A stretch of DNA of 28,470 nucleotides from Mailhella massiliensis (GCF_020741395.1 NZ_DYZA01000029.1:1-28470), one strand, 5' to 3'. Shown: positions 9,601 to 17,103, counted from the stretch's first letter. Translations and numbers: made by a program. Notes: a model not told the origin generated them from the sequence alone.

Positions 9601-10326
9601 GCCCCCGAGCTGTTCCAGCGTATCTTTCCCGAGCTGCCGCATGACGTTCAGCTTGCCTTCATGGAAGCGGCTGTAGGCGGTTGCGGCGAACGTGTCGAAG
9701 GAAAAATTCCCGACGCCGCCCGCAAGCTCCCGGTCAAGCATCTGCGCACACCAGCTTTCTTCCACGGAACGAGACCTGCCGCACGCGGCAAGGAGCCTGC
9801 CCGCCGCGTTGCTCTTGTCGCCCATATCCTGTATGGCGGCCATAACTCCCATGTTCCTGGGATATACTTCGTGGAGCAGGTATTCCCGCACCGCTCCCGC
9901 CTGATCGGCGGGCGTATCCAGCGGCAGGCCCCGCATGGCCGCATACTGCCCGAAAGAGGACCCGTGCCCGGCAGGAATACGCCCGTCCCGCGCAAGCTCC
10001 CTGCCCAGCGCCATGCCCCGGGTCACTTCCAGCTCCAGCATGGCCTGCTTCACCACTCCCGCAGTAAGGGGCTTGCCCTCATTCATGAGCGCATCCAGAG
10101 GCGCGCGCGTCTGCGCCAGCGTGGCCGCGTAGCGGGGGTCCTGCTCCAGGGCATGAATGAAGGCCTGCACCGTCGCCCTGTTTTCCGCCGCATGGGCGGA
10201 AGAGGAGAGCTTCTTCAGGCCGTGCAGGCCCGTGCCCTGCTCCATGTGATCATCGACGACATGGAACTGCTGTGTATCGGCGATTGCGCCTGCCTGCTGC
10301 AAAAAAAGATCAAGGCCTATAGGCAT
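6613..10326 (-). CDS. giant putative type III secreted effector (1237 aa)
   Basis: Large soluble protein with no signal peptide or membrane segment. AAGGAG precedes the ATG at 10326 with good spacing. Residues about 30-1030 are predominantly alpha-helical and Ala/Leu/Arg-rich. Loosely repeated motifs are visible: TPADQAGAVREYLL near 140 and TPASRMEAVREFML near 285; GKPLTAGVVKQAM near 84, PGELPTREKVLDAL near 342 and GRPVQPGEIRRAI near 684. The last 200 residues are more beta-rich and include RFQMHATENTDGSVTMDIRS near the end. The gene starts 28 bp after a CesT-like chaperone gene on the same strand. It faces another chaperone/giant-protein pair, so I call it a candidate type III effector. I see no catalytic motif and cannot name a family. 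It has no evident sequence similarity to the 1427-aa protein beyond general style. Confidence 0.7.
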   Translation of the reverse strand: MPIGLDLFLQQAGAIADTQQFHVVDDHMEQGTGLHGLKKLSSSAHAAENRATVQAFIHALEQDPRYAATLAQTRAPLDALMNEGKPLTAGVVKQAMLELEVTRGMALGRELARDGRIPAGHGSSFGQYAAMRGLPLDTPADQAGAVREYLLHEVYPRNMGVMAAIQDMGDKSNAAGRLLAACGRSRSVEESWCAQMLDRELAGGVGNFSFDTFAATAYSRFHEGKLNVMRQLGKDTLEQLGGMPGGPELLTCLEEAMPSLGDGDAEKLLQHLVATDARLNTPASRMEAVREFMLNNLGSEAGRDIMAAHGLPESFATAVGHNPKVAAEAKAGLNKALAPGELPTREKVLDALRAAAENFTSAHEADLRELAIMAQDPPVTLTPPLTLETMPRYLNAMLAGDVLLEPLLHDNAPIDAAFLQALSDHAEALNSAAHSIRGDFGSDDMNTVLENSIRLLLARRGVPQEMLPELVTRALSRFGRLSCELTSVNNAVQDGLGGAAGIAFLRKGMTLYRTLENHAYTLLYLLSDEQRRNMQLEAFSRSDADSEAVKREKREQCGALMEQTFQSEGRLDELSPLVRDFARAQGVPVPDMSAAAAAKSGQRAAAQLSRDNLSMANAVLDSFVPSTGDMIVSPTQEFRAFFAEAALGNDFSGIDLERLNLVPFNVAATTAARSAARQASLAGRPVQPGEIRRAIDQSLVQGLKELKTTLDAVNAFPEKTVQGKKAVGFTAEEKVVLRNVVQRFGVRDPEIIRRIAEAARDGNFVTALRQMTYPDPTAAQIAASARAVTSAYMDFRNTLPQHFVGVEDVLPMMLALGMETGGITAQEKEYLAGALDSELARRVGASYAYAMIQSGVSERGRGECLSILSVMSQLHMEALIATRGNATYAPVRFSDPLGHISEAPSGMDGVVGELRKVVGRGIPPMAVTFSKRQPPFTRQQWDTLSQVHEELSKQLESFPRKSILADILTSSADDILAAVASNGGKAPSMEQLWDIFTGGALGAIPGDIAGENGLARMLQHLDRTYQQRMHAADPNISQDVLQESFTINVGMGVNIRKLFELTQPGASLSIEDISLPLKMSSLRGIDEGSGYGLVVDFRRQSPDAELRFTRADGTALVEHPRPIPIEESNKDHPAIKGMVDFMRGMTHSDAQLRRVAQAFTQASLIMPRYYSALFPGTLYSEHGRFQMHATENTDGSVTMDIRSDPAHPLQLRQQFRIMPDGSHTCTAFELRRPVVGE

Positions 10327-10354
10327 ACTGACACTCCTTGAAAACTGTCGTCCG

Positions 10355-10843
10355 TCAAATTCTCAGCATCTGCATGGAGACATAAGGATCGGCGTCGGAA
10401 GGAGTTTCTTCCCCTCCCTCCACGGCCCTCACGGCAAGCTTTTCCTGCTCTGCTTCCATGCGTCGCAGCCTTTCCTGCCATTGCTCCGCAAGAAGAATAA
10501 CGGCGTCGAGTCGACGTACGAAATCTTCCGCCGTCAGGCCATAGACGGAAATGGCGTAATTCATGCCAACCATGTTGGCAGCCGGATGGTAGCTCAGGGC
10601 GCCGCCTTCGGTCTGGAGAAGAAGAAAATTGGCAGAAAGAAGCTGACGCAGTACCTCTTCGTCACGCCAGCCGGAAAGCGTCCCCAGCTCGATGTAGACG
10701 ATAAACATCGCTTGCGCTTCCAGCCACTGAAGCAACATTCCCCTGCCCTCCAGCATGAGCTGCGCCCCGCCTGAGGCGGAAAGCTGAATGTCCAGCCCGG
10801 TTTCCCTGTTGAGCGCCTCAAGATACGGTACATACTGACTCAT
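10355..10843 (-). CDS. CesT-like type III secretion chaperone (162 aa)
   Basis: Small acidic protein with the class-I chaperone layout. An N-terminal helix (YVPYLEALNRETGLDIQ) leads into strands, including a hydrophobic one (MFIVYIELGTL). The family block LRQLLSANFLLLQTEGGALS follows at about 65-84 with the Leu-Leu-x-x-Asn and Gly-Gly signature. A long helix (FVRRLDAVILLAEQWQERLR) comes next. A charged tail of about 25 residues (about 133-158), rich in Glu, extends beyond the usual fold. AAGGAG precedes the ATG. It is the first gene of the minus-strand pair and ends 28 bp before the 1237-aa gene, its likely client. The order (chaperone first) is the reverse of the plus-strand pair. Confidence 0.8.
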   Translation of the reverse strand: MSQYVPYLEALNRETGLDIQLSASGGAQLMLEGRGMLLQWLEAQAMFIVYIELGTLSGWRDEEVLRQLLSANFLLLQTEGGALSYHPAANMVGMNYAISVYGLTAEDFVRRLDAVILLAEQWQERLRRMEAEQEKLAVRAVEGGEETPSDADPYVSMQMLRI

Positions 10844-11070
10844 GATCCCTACTCCTTATGCCGTAATTCATGCAAAAAGCATGCCGATATTCAAAACTTC
10901 ACCGGCAGAAAATGCGGGACTTGCCCCTCCTCTTCCCGGGGTAAGGGGAAAGACGGCGTCTTCAAGCGCACCGAAAGAGCGAGTCCTCCTCCTTGCCCCG
11001 TGCACAGTAAGACCCGCATCCCGGAGAACCGGCGGCAATCTGCCCGGCGACGCGGATTTCCCCCTCCCCT

Positions 11071-11706
11071 TCAGGAAGGAGTACCTCCGAGGGAAAGCGC
11101 ATATTCCGCCACATTCCAGTACTCGGATACGCCGCCGAGTCCCGTACTCGCATCGAAGAGAAAGATTTTCCCGTCAGAAGGTTCCGCCTCAGGCCTCATG
11201 ATCCAGAAAGGCTTATGAAGAAAAAACGCCTTTTTTCCCGTGAGGCGGATATCCGCCCGGGGGCCCAGAGGCAGGTTGCAGCGCCTGCCCCACGCGGCCA
11301 GGGCAAAGGCTTCCGCCTCCTTGTCCGCCTCTTCCCCGCTGCATGAAGGGGGCGCCACATGGGCAGGCGCCTGCCCGGCAAGGCCCGGGCCTTCCATGCG
11401 CGCCGGACAAAAGCCGGCACGCCCCTCTCCCGGGAGAAATACAAGCTTTTCCTCCCTCAAAGCGGGAAAAGAGGGCACGCGAAGGCAAGCGCCTGTGCGG
11501 GCATCCTGCGCAAGCAGCAGACAAAGCGGCCTTTTTCCGAAAAAGCGCCATGCCGCGACGCCGTGAATTTCCAGAAGGCGATAGGGATAATAAAGAAGGT
11601 CGAGACGTACCTCGCCCCGCCTCCTGCGCAAAAAGGCATAACGCGCGGCAAGCCTCCGCTCATCCCACAGAAGGCCCGACGAACAAAGGCATATTTCCGC
11701 CGCCAT
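11071..11706 (-). CDS. hypothetical protein (211 aa)
   Basis: The start at 11706 is chosen over an upstream ATG at 11790 because AGGAGGGG sits right before it. The N-terminal third is a plausible compact domain with LDLLYYPYRLLEIHG and a following Arg/Phe-rich strand. The middle is Gly/Pro/Ala-rich and looks flexible. The C-terminus again looks folded (IFLFDASTGLGGVSEYWNV). There is no signal peptide or membrane helix. I recognise no family. It lies 176 bp downstream of the symporter gene on the same strand, so it may be the last gene of that operon. The intervening gap holds no clear terminator. Codon use resembles the neighbours. Confidence 0.6.
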   Translation of the reverse strand: MAAEICLCSSGLLWDERRLAARYAFLRRRRGEVRLDLLYYPYRLLEIHGVAAWRFFGKRPLCLLLAQDARTGACLRVPSFPALREEKLVFLPGEGRAGFCPARMEGPGLAGQAPAHVAPPSCSGEEADKEAEAFALAAWGRRCNLPLGPRADIRLTGKKAFFLHKPFWIMRPEAEPSDGKIFLFDASTGLGGVSEYWNVAEYALSLGGTPS

Positions 11707-11882
11707 GCTTCCCCTCCTGCAGCCTGCCGTCAACATGCGCACGGGCAAAAGGCCGCCTCTTTCCAGGACGCCCGGAAAGGGCAGACGCAAGAATTCCCGA
11801 AGAAGCTCTTACGCAATACCGCAAGAAAGCTTCCTGTCCCTTCCCGCGCTCCCGGGCCTCCCCTGCCGGAAACACCCGGGCC

Positions 11883-13349
11883 TCAGAGCCTGCCGAACTT
11901 CTCCCACAGCCGCATGATATCCTCATCCGGCTCCGGCTTCCTGTACACGGCGTCGACCGCGAAGAACACGAGCGGCGCTCCTATGAGCCCCACCAGGAGC
12001 GCGGGCACGCCCGTGGGCTTCTGCAGCCAGATGGTCCATACAGGAACGGCTATCATGGTGCAGAGCATCTGCGCTATGGCGGCCTGCTTCGTGGCCCGGG
12101 GCAGAAGGATGACGCCGATCATGGGCATGAGGAAGGTGAAAACCAGAAAGCCGAAGGCGAATACCCCGATCCAGAAGATGATGGTCGGAGGCTTTATGGC
12201 AAAAAGGAGCGGCAGAAGCACGAACACGGCCGCTCCCAGCCGGTTGTAGAACATGGGCCTGCGGGCGTGTCGCCCGGGGATGATGAGCTTGAAGATATCT
12301 TCCGTAAGCGAGGAGGCGGCCACCACGATGGAGCCGCTCACCGTGGACATGATGGCGGCCAGCACGGCCGCGAGGTATACGCCGCCCAGAAGCGGGGAAA
12401 GCACCCGGGGGATAAGCAGCGGGATGACCATGTCGGGGTTCTTCACTTCGCCCGGCTCAAGCACCATGTGGCTCATCATGCCGGTGGTGGCCAGCGTCCA
12501 TGCAAGAATGGCGGAAAAGACCACACACACGATCATGGCGACTCGCGCCGTGCGCACGTCGCGCATGGAAAAGATAGCCACGCTCTGCTGCGGCATGGCA
12601 ATGCCCACCAGCATGGTTATGGCAAGGATGATGAACAGATTGGACCAGCTCATCTTGCCGCCGCCCGTCACGTCCAGAAGGTTGGGGTCGATGGAGGCAA
12701 GGGCAGAGTTGAGCTGAGGCAGAAGGTCGAAGGAAAGGCCGCCGAAGGCCGCCTCTGCCGTAGCCGTGAATATGGCGATGGAGCCGAGCACCATGATGAT
12801 GCCCTGGATGAAATCCGTCCACACCGAGGCGAGGTAGCCGCCCATGACGCAGTACACGCCCACAATGACGGCCCCGATGAACAGGCCGTGCAGATAGTCC
12901 AGCCCGAGTATGGCGGAGAAGATCTCCCCCGTGGCCTTGAACTGCGCCACCAGGGAGCCTCCGAGGCCTATGAGTATGGCCACGGCCGCGATGATGCGTA
13001 TGGCGCGGCTCTTATAGCGCTTTTCCAGCATCTGCGGCAGGGTGAGCACGTTGAAGTGGTCGAAGGCGAGCTTGAGGCGCTGGCCGAACACGCGGAAGGA
13101 GAAAAAATAGCAGAGAGGCGTGCCGATACCCATGGCCAGGGACGACCAGCCCGCATTCCAGGCCATGCCGGGGCTGCCCACCAGCTTGACGCCGCTTTCC
13201 CATGTGGCCGCGAACTTGAAGGCCGTAAGCCACGGGCCGAAGCCCCTGCCGCCGAGAAAATAGTCCCTGGAATCCCGCACCTTGCGGGAGGCGAGATAGC
13301 CGATGAAGAGCATCAGCCCGAAATACATGACAAGAATGGCGATCATCAT
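11883..13349 (-). CDS. sodium:solute symporter (SSS family, 488 aa)
   Basis: Integral inner-membrane transporter with about 13 hydrophobic segments along its whole length. Family features are visible: the N-terminal FLGGRGFGPWLTAFKFAAT block where PutP/PanF-type carriers have their GGR and sodium-site helix, the MGGYLASVWTDFIQGIIMV segment typical of TM6 (about 170-188), and LAAVLAAIMSTVSGSIVVAA near 345-364 with the small/Ser-rich sodium-site helix. The family couples sodium entry to uptake of sugars, amino acids, carboxylates or vitamins; the substrate here cannot be read from sequence. GAGGAAG precedes the ATG. It begins 12 bp after the stop of a 45-aa membrane protein and lies in one operon with a flavoprotein and a ferredoxin. 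The likely substrate is therefore what those redox proteins act on. Confidence 0.9.
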   Translation of the reverse strand: MMIAILVMYFGLMLFIGYLASRKVRDSRDYFLGGRGFGPWLTAFKFAATWESGVKLVGSPGMAWNAGWSSLAMGIGTPLCYFFSFRVFGQRLKLAFDHFNVLTLPQMLEKRYKSRAIRIIAAVAILIGLGGSLVAQFKATGEIFSAILGLDYLHGLFIGAVIVGVYCVMGGYLASVWTDFIQGIIMVLGSIAIFTATAEAAFGGLSFDLLPQLNSALASIDPNLLDVTGGGKMSWSNLFIILAITMLVGIAMPQQSVAIFSMRDVRTARVAMIVCVVFSAILAWTLATTGMMSHMVLEPGEVKNPDMVIPLLIPRVLSPLLGGVYLAAVLAAIMSTVSGSIVVAASSLTEDIFKLIIPGRHARRPMFYNRLGAAVFVLLPLLFAIKPPTIIFWIGVFAFGFLVFTFLMPMIGVILLPRATKQAAIAQMLCTMIAVPVWTIWLQKPTGVPALLVGLIGAPLVFFAVDAVYRKPEPDEDIMRLWEKFGRL

Positions 13350-13361
13350 GGCGCGGCTTCC

Positions 13362-13499
13362 TCAGTTTCCTTTATCCTTGCCCGAACGGTCCCTGCCCTG
13401 GAGGCACCACCAGATGCCGTAGCCTATGACAAAGACGAACTGCACCAGAAAAACGCCGATATAAAGAAGAAAGGTGGAAGTGGGCATATTGGCGATCAT
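13362..13499 (-). CDS. symporter small accessory protein (45 aa)
   Basis: Tiny protein with one strong transmembrane helix (LYIGVFLVQFVFVIGYGIWW) and a short basic tail (GRDRSGKDKGN), likely N-out/C-in. The ATG at 13499 has AAGGGAGAG upstream; an alternative ATG at 13487 would give 41 residues. It ends 12 bp before the sodium:solute symporter gene on the same strand. Short one-helix proteins encoded just before SSS-family symporters are a known pattern, and I assign it on size, topology and position. It probably stabilises or modulates the carrier. Confidence 0.75.
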   Translation of the reverse strand: MIANMPTSTFLLYIGVFLVQFVFVIGYGIWWCLQGRDRSGKDKGN

Positions 13500-13569
13500 G
13501 AACGCGCTCTCCCTTCTTTTACCGCACCGCAAAGGCACGGACGCGGGCCGCCCGGAGGCGGCCCCCGCC

Positions 13570-13791
13570 TCAGATCTTCCACGGCAGCACGGGCCGCCGT
13601 TCCCTGTCCGCAGAAACGGATATCGCCCCTGCCGGACAGTACTTTTCACAGAGAAAACAGGACTGGCAGTCCTGAAGATAGGTTATGACCGGGAAACGCT
13701 CATCGTCAAGGCGCAGCACGTCCTGCGGGCAATAAGTCACGCAGCGGGTACAGCGCACGCACTTGTCGTAATCAATGTGACGGATGCCCAT
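13570..13791 (-). CDS. 2[4Fe-4S] ferredoxin subunit (73 aa)
   Basis: Small electron carrier with two complete cluster motifs: Cys11, 14, 17 and 21 (CVRCTRCVTYCP) and Cys42, 45, 48 and 52 (CQSCFLCEKYCP), each ending in Cys-Pro. It is expected to carry two [4Fe-4S] clusters. Its ATG overlaps the stop of the flavoprotein gene by one base (TAATG), so translation is probably coupled. The pair resembles AprAB (adenylylsulfate reductase) in organisation. However, it is about half the size of AprB and lacks the AprB C-terminal tail. It most likely passes electrons to or from the FAD of the partner protein. Confidence 0.92.
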   Translation of the reverse strand: MGIRHIDYDKCVRCTRCVTYCPQDVLRLDDERFPVITYLQDCQSCFLCEKYCPAGAISVSADRERRPVLPWKI

Positions 13792-15536
13792 TATATCTTC
13801 TCCCCAAGGTTTCTGGCCGCGGCGATGGATGCGTGCAGCTCGCGTTTATGTTCAGGGCGGAGCGGATAGCGCCCGATGGGAATGTCCTTCGTGCTGAGAG
13901 CAAGCTCCCCGTCCTTCTCCTCCACCAGAATCCATTTGAGCCAGTGCTCGTTGTCTATTTCCGGGTAATCGAGACGCAGGTGCGAGCCCCGGCTTTCCTT
14001 GCGGTACAGGGCGGCGGTAAGCATGACTTCAGCGCTCAGCACCATGTTCCGGGCCTCAAGGGCGAAACGCAGGCCGTGGGCATCCAGCGCGCGCAGGCGC
14101 GGCAGGTCGCGCTTTTTGATCTCCTGAATACGCCGAAGGGCTGCGAGCATCTTCTCTTCCGTGCGCAGGATGTACACGTCGTAGGGGAACAGGGCCTCCT
14201 GCACGGCAATGACGACATGGGAAGGGTCCACGCCCTGCGGATGGTTCAAAGGCTCCGTCATCTTCCGAAGCACGGCCTCGACTTCCTTTTCGTCAACGCG
14301 CGCCTCATCCACGCCTCTGGCGTACTTCGCGGCGGATTCGCCCACGGCTGCGCCCGTGGTGGAGGCGGCGGGCATGGCGTAGGCGCAGAAGCCTTCCACT
14401 CCCGAGGTGGGGCCGTAGGAGGCGTCGCCCGCGGCATAGAGCCCTTCCAGCGTGGTGCGGCCGTCGATATCAATGTAGAGGCCGCCGCCGAAGCCCACGT
14501 TGCCGATGAGCGCGGAAACCCAGCTCAGCTTGCCCTGCACCACATGATTGTGTTCGTCCACATACCCGGCCTGACGGTACGAGCGGTACATGAGCGGCAG
14601 CGTGCGCTCGAAAAGCTCCCAGTCCCTGGGGGTATAGGAGGAGTAATCGAAATACAGAGGCCCGCGCCCGAAGTGCACCTCCATGGCCATGGAGGCGGAA
14701 ATGCGCCACAGGTTGCCGTGGGAGGCGTATTCCGGGTCGTACTTGGCGGTGAAGTCCTCGCCGAGGGCGTTGACGAACTTCGCGCCCAGCCCCTGGGAGA
14801 CGTTCATGCCGTGCGTGGCGAAATGGCCGTGCGTGAGCTGATGGCAGTTGAATTCGTAGTTGGCGAGCGCCGCGCCCGCTTCAAGGCCCATGATATGGGC
14901 GTCGCCCGTTTCCATGTGCAGGTCGGCGTAATGCGACTTGTAGGCCTGCGCCCCGGTGGTGAGCACCACGGCCTTCGCCTTCACCACATAGCGTTCCCCC
15001 GTCACCCCGTGGAAGCCCGCCACCCCCCGTATGACGCGGGTATTGCCTTTTTCATGCAGAAGAGCGTCCACCATGACGCGGTCCACGATAGTCACGCCCT
15101 TCTGCTCGCAGACCTTCCGCATGACTTCCATGAACTGCGGCCCGTGGAACATGAGCGTCTTGATGGGCCTTTTATCGGAGGAACCCTGCCCTTCGATGCG
15201 GCGGTAGGATCCGTCTTCGTTCTTCTCGAACACCACGCCCCAGGCTTCGAGCTCCTTCACCCTGTCGCCTATGGTGTCGAAATGTTTTTTCAGCCAGTCC
15301 TGATCGTTGATGAAAAAGCCTTCCTCCACGGCCTTGCCGTACCAGAGGTCAAGGGAATCCTCCTCCTTGAGGTAGGCCTTGAAGGAGCCGGCCCCGAAGG
15401 TGCCGCAGCCGCTCTTACCCACATAGCCCTTGTCGAGCAGTATCACGCGCGCGCCGTTTTCCACAGCCTTGACGGCCGCAAAAGTACCGGCCGGGCCGCC
15501 GCCGACCACAACCACATCGCATTGCAGAGTGTTCAT
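13791..15536 (-). CDS. AprA/FrdA-like FAD-binding oxidoreductase (581 aa)
   Basis: Cytoplasmic flavoprotein of the fumarate reductase/L-aspartate oxidase/AprA superfamily. The start at 15536 is preferred because AGGAG lies just upstream. The N-terminal dinucleotide fold VVVVGGGPAGTFAA is at about 8-21 and the adenine-ribose acidic turn follows at VILLDKG. The C-terminal FAD loop is seen in GLYAAGDASYGPTSGVEGF near 390-410. A helical C-terminal domain ends the protein. The segment HQLTHGHFATHGMNVSQGLG (about 250-270) lies where the family has substrate-facing residues. There is no signal peptide and no FMN domain, unlike periplasmic fumarate reductases. It is 1-nt overlapped with the ferredoxin gene and in an operon with a symporter. 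I infer oxidation or reduction of an imported organic compound. It is shorter than true AprA (about 660 aa), and the context does not support the sulfate-reduction role. Confidence 0.85.
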   Translation of the reverse strand: MNTLQCDVVVVGGGPAGTFAAVKAVENGARVILLDKGYVGKSGCGTFGAGSFKAYLKEEDSLDLWYGKAVEEGFFINDQDWLKKHFDTIGDRVKELEAWGVVFEKNEDGSYRRIEGQGSSDKRPIKTLMFHGPQFMEVMRKVCEQKGVTIVDRVMVDALLHEKGNTRVIRGVAGFHGVTGERYVVKAKAVVLTTGAQAYKSHYADLHMETGDAHIMGLEAGAALANYEFNCHQLTHGHFATHGMNVSQGLGAKFVNALGEDFTAKYDPEYASHGNLWRISASMAMEVHFGRGPLYFDYSSYTPRDWELFERTLPLMYRSYRQAGYVDEHNHVVQGKLSWVSALIGNVGFGGGLYIDIDGRTTLEGLYAAGDASYGPTSGVEGFCAYAMPAASTTGAAVGESAAKYARGVDEARVDEKEVEAVLRKMTEPLNHPQGVDPSHVVIAVQEALFPYDVYILRTEEKMLAALRRIQEIKKRDLPRLRALDAHGLRFALEARNMVLSAEVMLTAALYRKESRGSHLRLDYPEIDNEHWLKWILVEEKDGELALSTKDIPIGRYPLRPEHKRELHASIAAARNLGEKI

Positions 15537-15580
15537 AGCATTCTCCTGGTGAAGCCCCGCCGGTGCAGACCGAAAAAGAG

Positions 15581-15625
15581 GCTTATATGCCTTTTGAGAA
15601 TACATAAGCCCACACCCGGCCTCAA
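15581..15625 (-). promoter_or_regulatory. candidate promoter and operator of the flavoprotein operon
   Basis: On the minus strand TTGAGG (15620-15625) is followed after 17 bp by TATTCT (15597-15602), about 60 bp before the flavoprotein ATG. The -10 box lies inside an interrupted inverted repeat GCTTAT (15581-15586) / ATAAGC (15604-15609), a plausible operator position. Each hexamer matches the sigma-70 consensus at only four positions, so this is tentative. Confidence 0.35.
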
Positions 15626-15965
15626 CAACATTTTATCACCGGGCAACGGACGGCGACGATACGAAGCTCTTCCGACGGCCCTCCGTCCCATGGCCGGGCT
15701 TCTTCCGGGGAACATGCCGCAAAAAAGCCCCGGCCCATGCAAAAACCGGGGGCCGTTCCCCAGGGGGAAATCCTCTGCGCTTTTCCCCGCGCGCCCCTTG
15801 CCCGGAACAAAATATCATGCAGGCATCCCCGTTGAACAAAGCCCCAGGCTTGCCGTACCTTGAAGGCAAATCCGGGAGGATGCCATGCGCAGGAAGGCTG
15901 CAAGCAGTCTCGAACAGTTTCTTTCCGAATCCGCAGGCAAGAAGACCCGGGTCGGTGCCCGTAAA

Positions 15966-16908
15966 TGAAGCTGTGCTGCGGCGTTATGCCGGGAAAAGGC
16001 TGCACGATGTGCTGGAAAACATCGGCGGACAAGCGCGCCCTGCTCCGGCAGATTACCGGAAAAAGGGGGATATCCAGAGCGTAGTCTACGAGGCAGGGCC
16101 GACAGGCTTTTCGCCCGGGAAAGGATAACCGCAGTCGTAGCCGCCCCCGGCAGGATCGACCCGTGGCACCTATGGCCGGACAGACCTGCCGGAAACGAGC
16201 CGTCTCAGCCGCAAAGGACATGATCAAATCTGTCGCCGTACCGACGGAAGAGGAAAAAGCCGTAAGAGCGCTGGAGCGCAGACGGCATCGGCTCTCCAAT
16301 GGCAGGATACGTTGCAGGCAGAGGGCACGGAGTTTTCTGCTTTTCCACGGCATCAGGGAGCCGGAAGGCCTGTAACGGCGGGGCAAGGCAGCAATGGCCC
16401 GTCCGGAAAAGCTTCCCCTTCATCGCACCCGGCGTGAAGTCCCGGAAGGCATGCCTGAAGATTTCCGTCAGGTGAACCGCCGAATGGCAGAACGGGAAAA
16501 GCGCCTTGCCGGACATACGGCCGCGCTTCATGGGAGCAGGCTGGCCTGCCTGTGTCCCCGGCGTCGGATCTCTGAGCGCCAGTTCCTTTCTGAGCGCGCT
16601 TTTTCGCCCTGGCCGTTTCAAAAGAGGGAGGAAGTCGTCGCCTGTCCGGGACTTGCTCCGATAGGCAGGCATGGCGGGGAAAATCACCGGCAGTCCGTCT
16701 GCATCCTCCAGGACACAGCAAGTGACGCGCCCTTTCGGCAGAGGCCGCCCGGGTCTGGAAAGGCAGAGACAAGGAGATTCAGGATTACCATGCCAGAACC
16801 CTGCCCCGCACAGGCCCGGCCCGGAAGGCAATAGCAGCCGTAGCCCGCAAACTTGCCCTGATACTGCGGCGTCCGGCCAGTAAGACTCCATCACCCGGCC
16901 TGATTTGA
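15966..16908 (+). pseudogene. decayed IS110-family transposase
   Basis: Pieces of one IS110-type transposase can be read in order on the plus strand, in three frames. Frame 1 gives SVVYEAGPTGF (16078-16110), the DEDD-domain Glu motif. Frame 3 gives ITAVVAAPGRI (16125-16157). Frame 2 gives VPTEEEKAVRALERRRHRLS and FHGIREPEGL (about 16236-16372), then an in-frame stop at 16373-16375. It then continues through EDFRQVNRRMAEREKRLAGH and KREEVVACPGLAPIGRHGGE to about 16700. Frame 1 resumes at 16741 with EAARVWKGRDKEIQDYHART and GPARKAIAAVARKLALILRR, ending at the stop 16906-16908. At least three frameshifts and one stop make it inactive. The Ser expected in the SGE-type C-terminal motif reads Gly here. 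I could not define the element ends, and IS110 elements usually lack inverted repeats. The flanks 15626-15965 and 16909-17100 hold no supported gene; they may include non-coding element ends. Confidence 0.8.
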
Positions 16909-17103
16909 GATGCGGGGGCTTTGGGCTGCACAGGCAGCGAGATAAAAGGACATTTTTTCCAGGTATCGAATGATACGTTGCCGTTGAGCTGCGAAGAAGA
17001 AAAGGAATCAAAGAAGCATCCCTCAGGGATGATCTTGCTTCACGTCTTTCTTTCAAGAAAAGCAAGTCTTGTCGTTGGTTTTACCTGACGGGATGCCACA
17101 TAA

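Noticed and set aside
8722..10341. 539-codon plus-strand frame opposite the 1237-aa gene
   Set aside because: The minus-strand frame is longer, has a ribosome binding site and a chaperone partner; the plus frame is Arg/His/Gln-rich shadow.
11343..13688. 781-codon plus-strand frame over the symporter and hypothetical genes
   Set aside because: Opposite a clear SSS transporter; composition (His, Gly, Arg, Asp) is typical antisense shadow.
13570..15536. True adenylylsulfate reductase AprBA
   Set aside because: The order is flavoprotein first, the ferredoxin lacks the AprB tail, the flavoprotein is about 80 aa too short, and no sulfate adenylyltransferase or Qmo genes are present.
13833..15863. 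676-codon plus-strand frame opposite the flavoprotein
   Set aside because: Shadow of the flavoprotein gene, no ribosome binding site or domain.
16161..16178. TGGCAC as a sigma-54 -24 element
   Set aside because: No TTGC at the required spacing and it lies inside the transposase relic.
16205..17065. 286-codon minus-strand frame over the transposase relic
   Set aside because: Plus-strand frames carry ordered IS110 motifs; the minus frame has Cys/Pro/Arg-rich nonsense composition.
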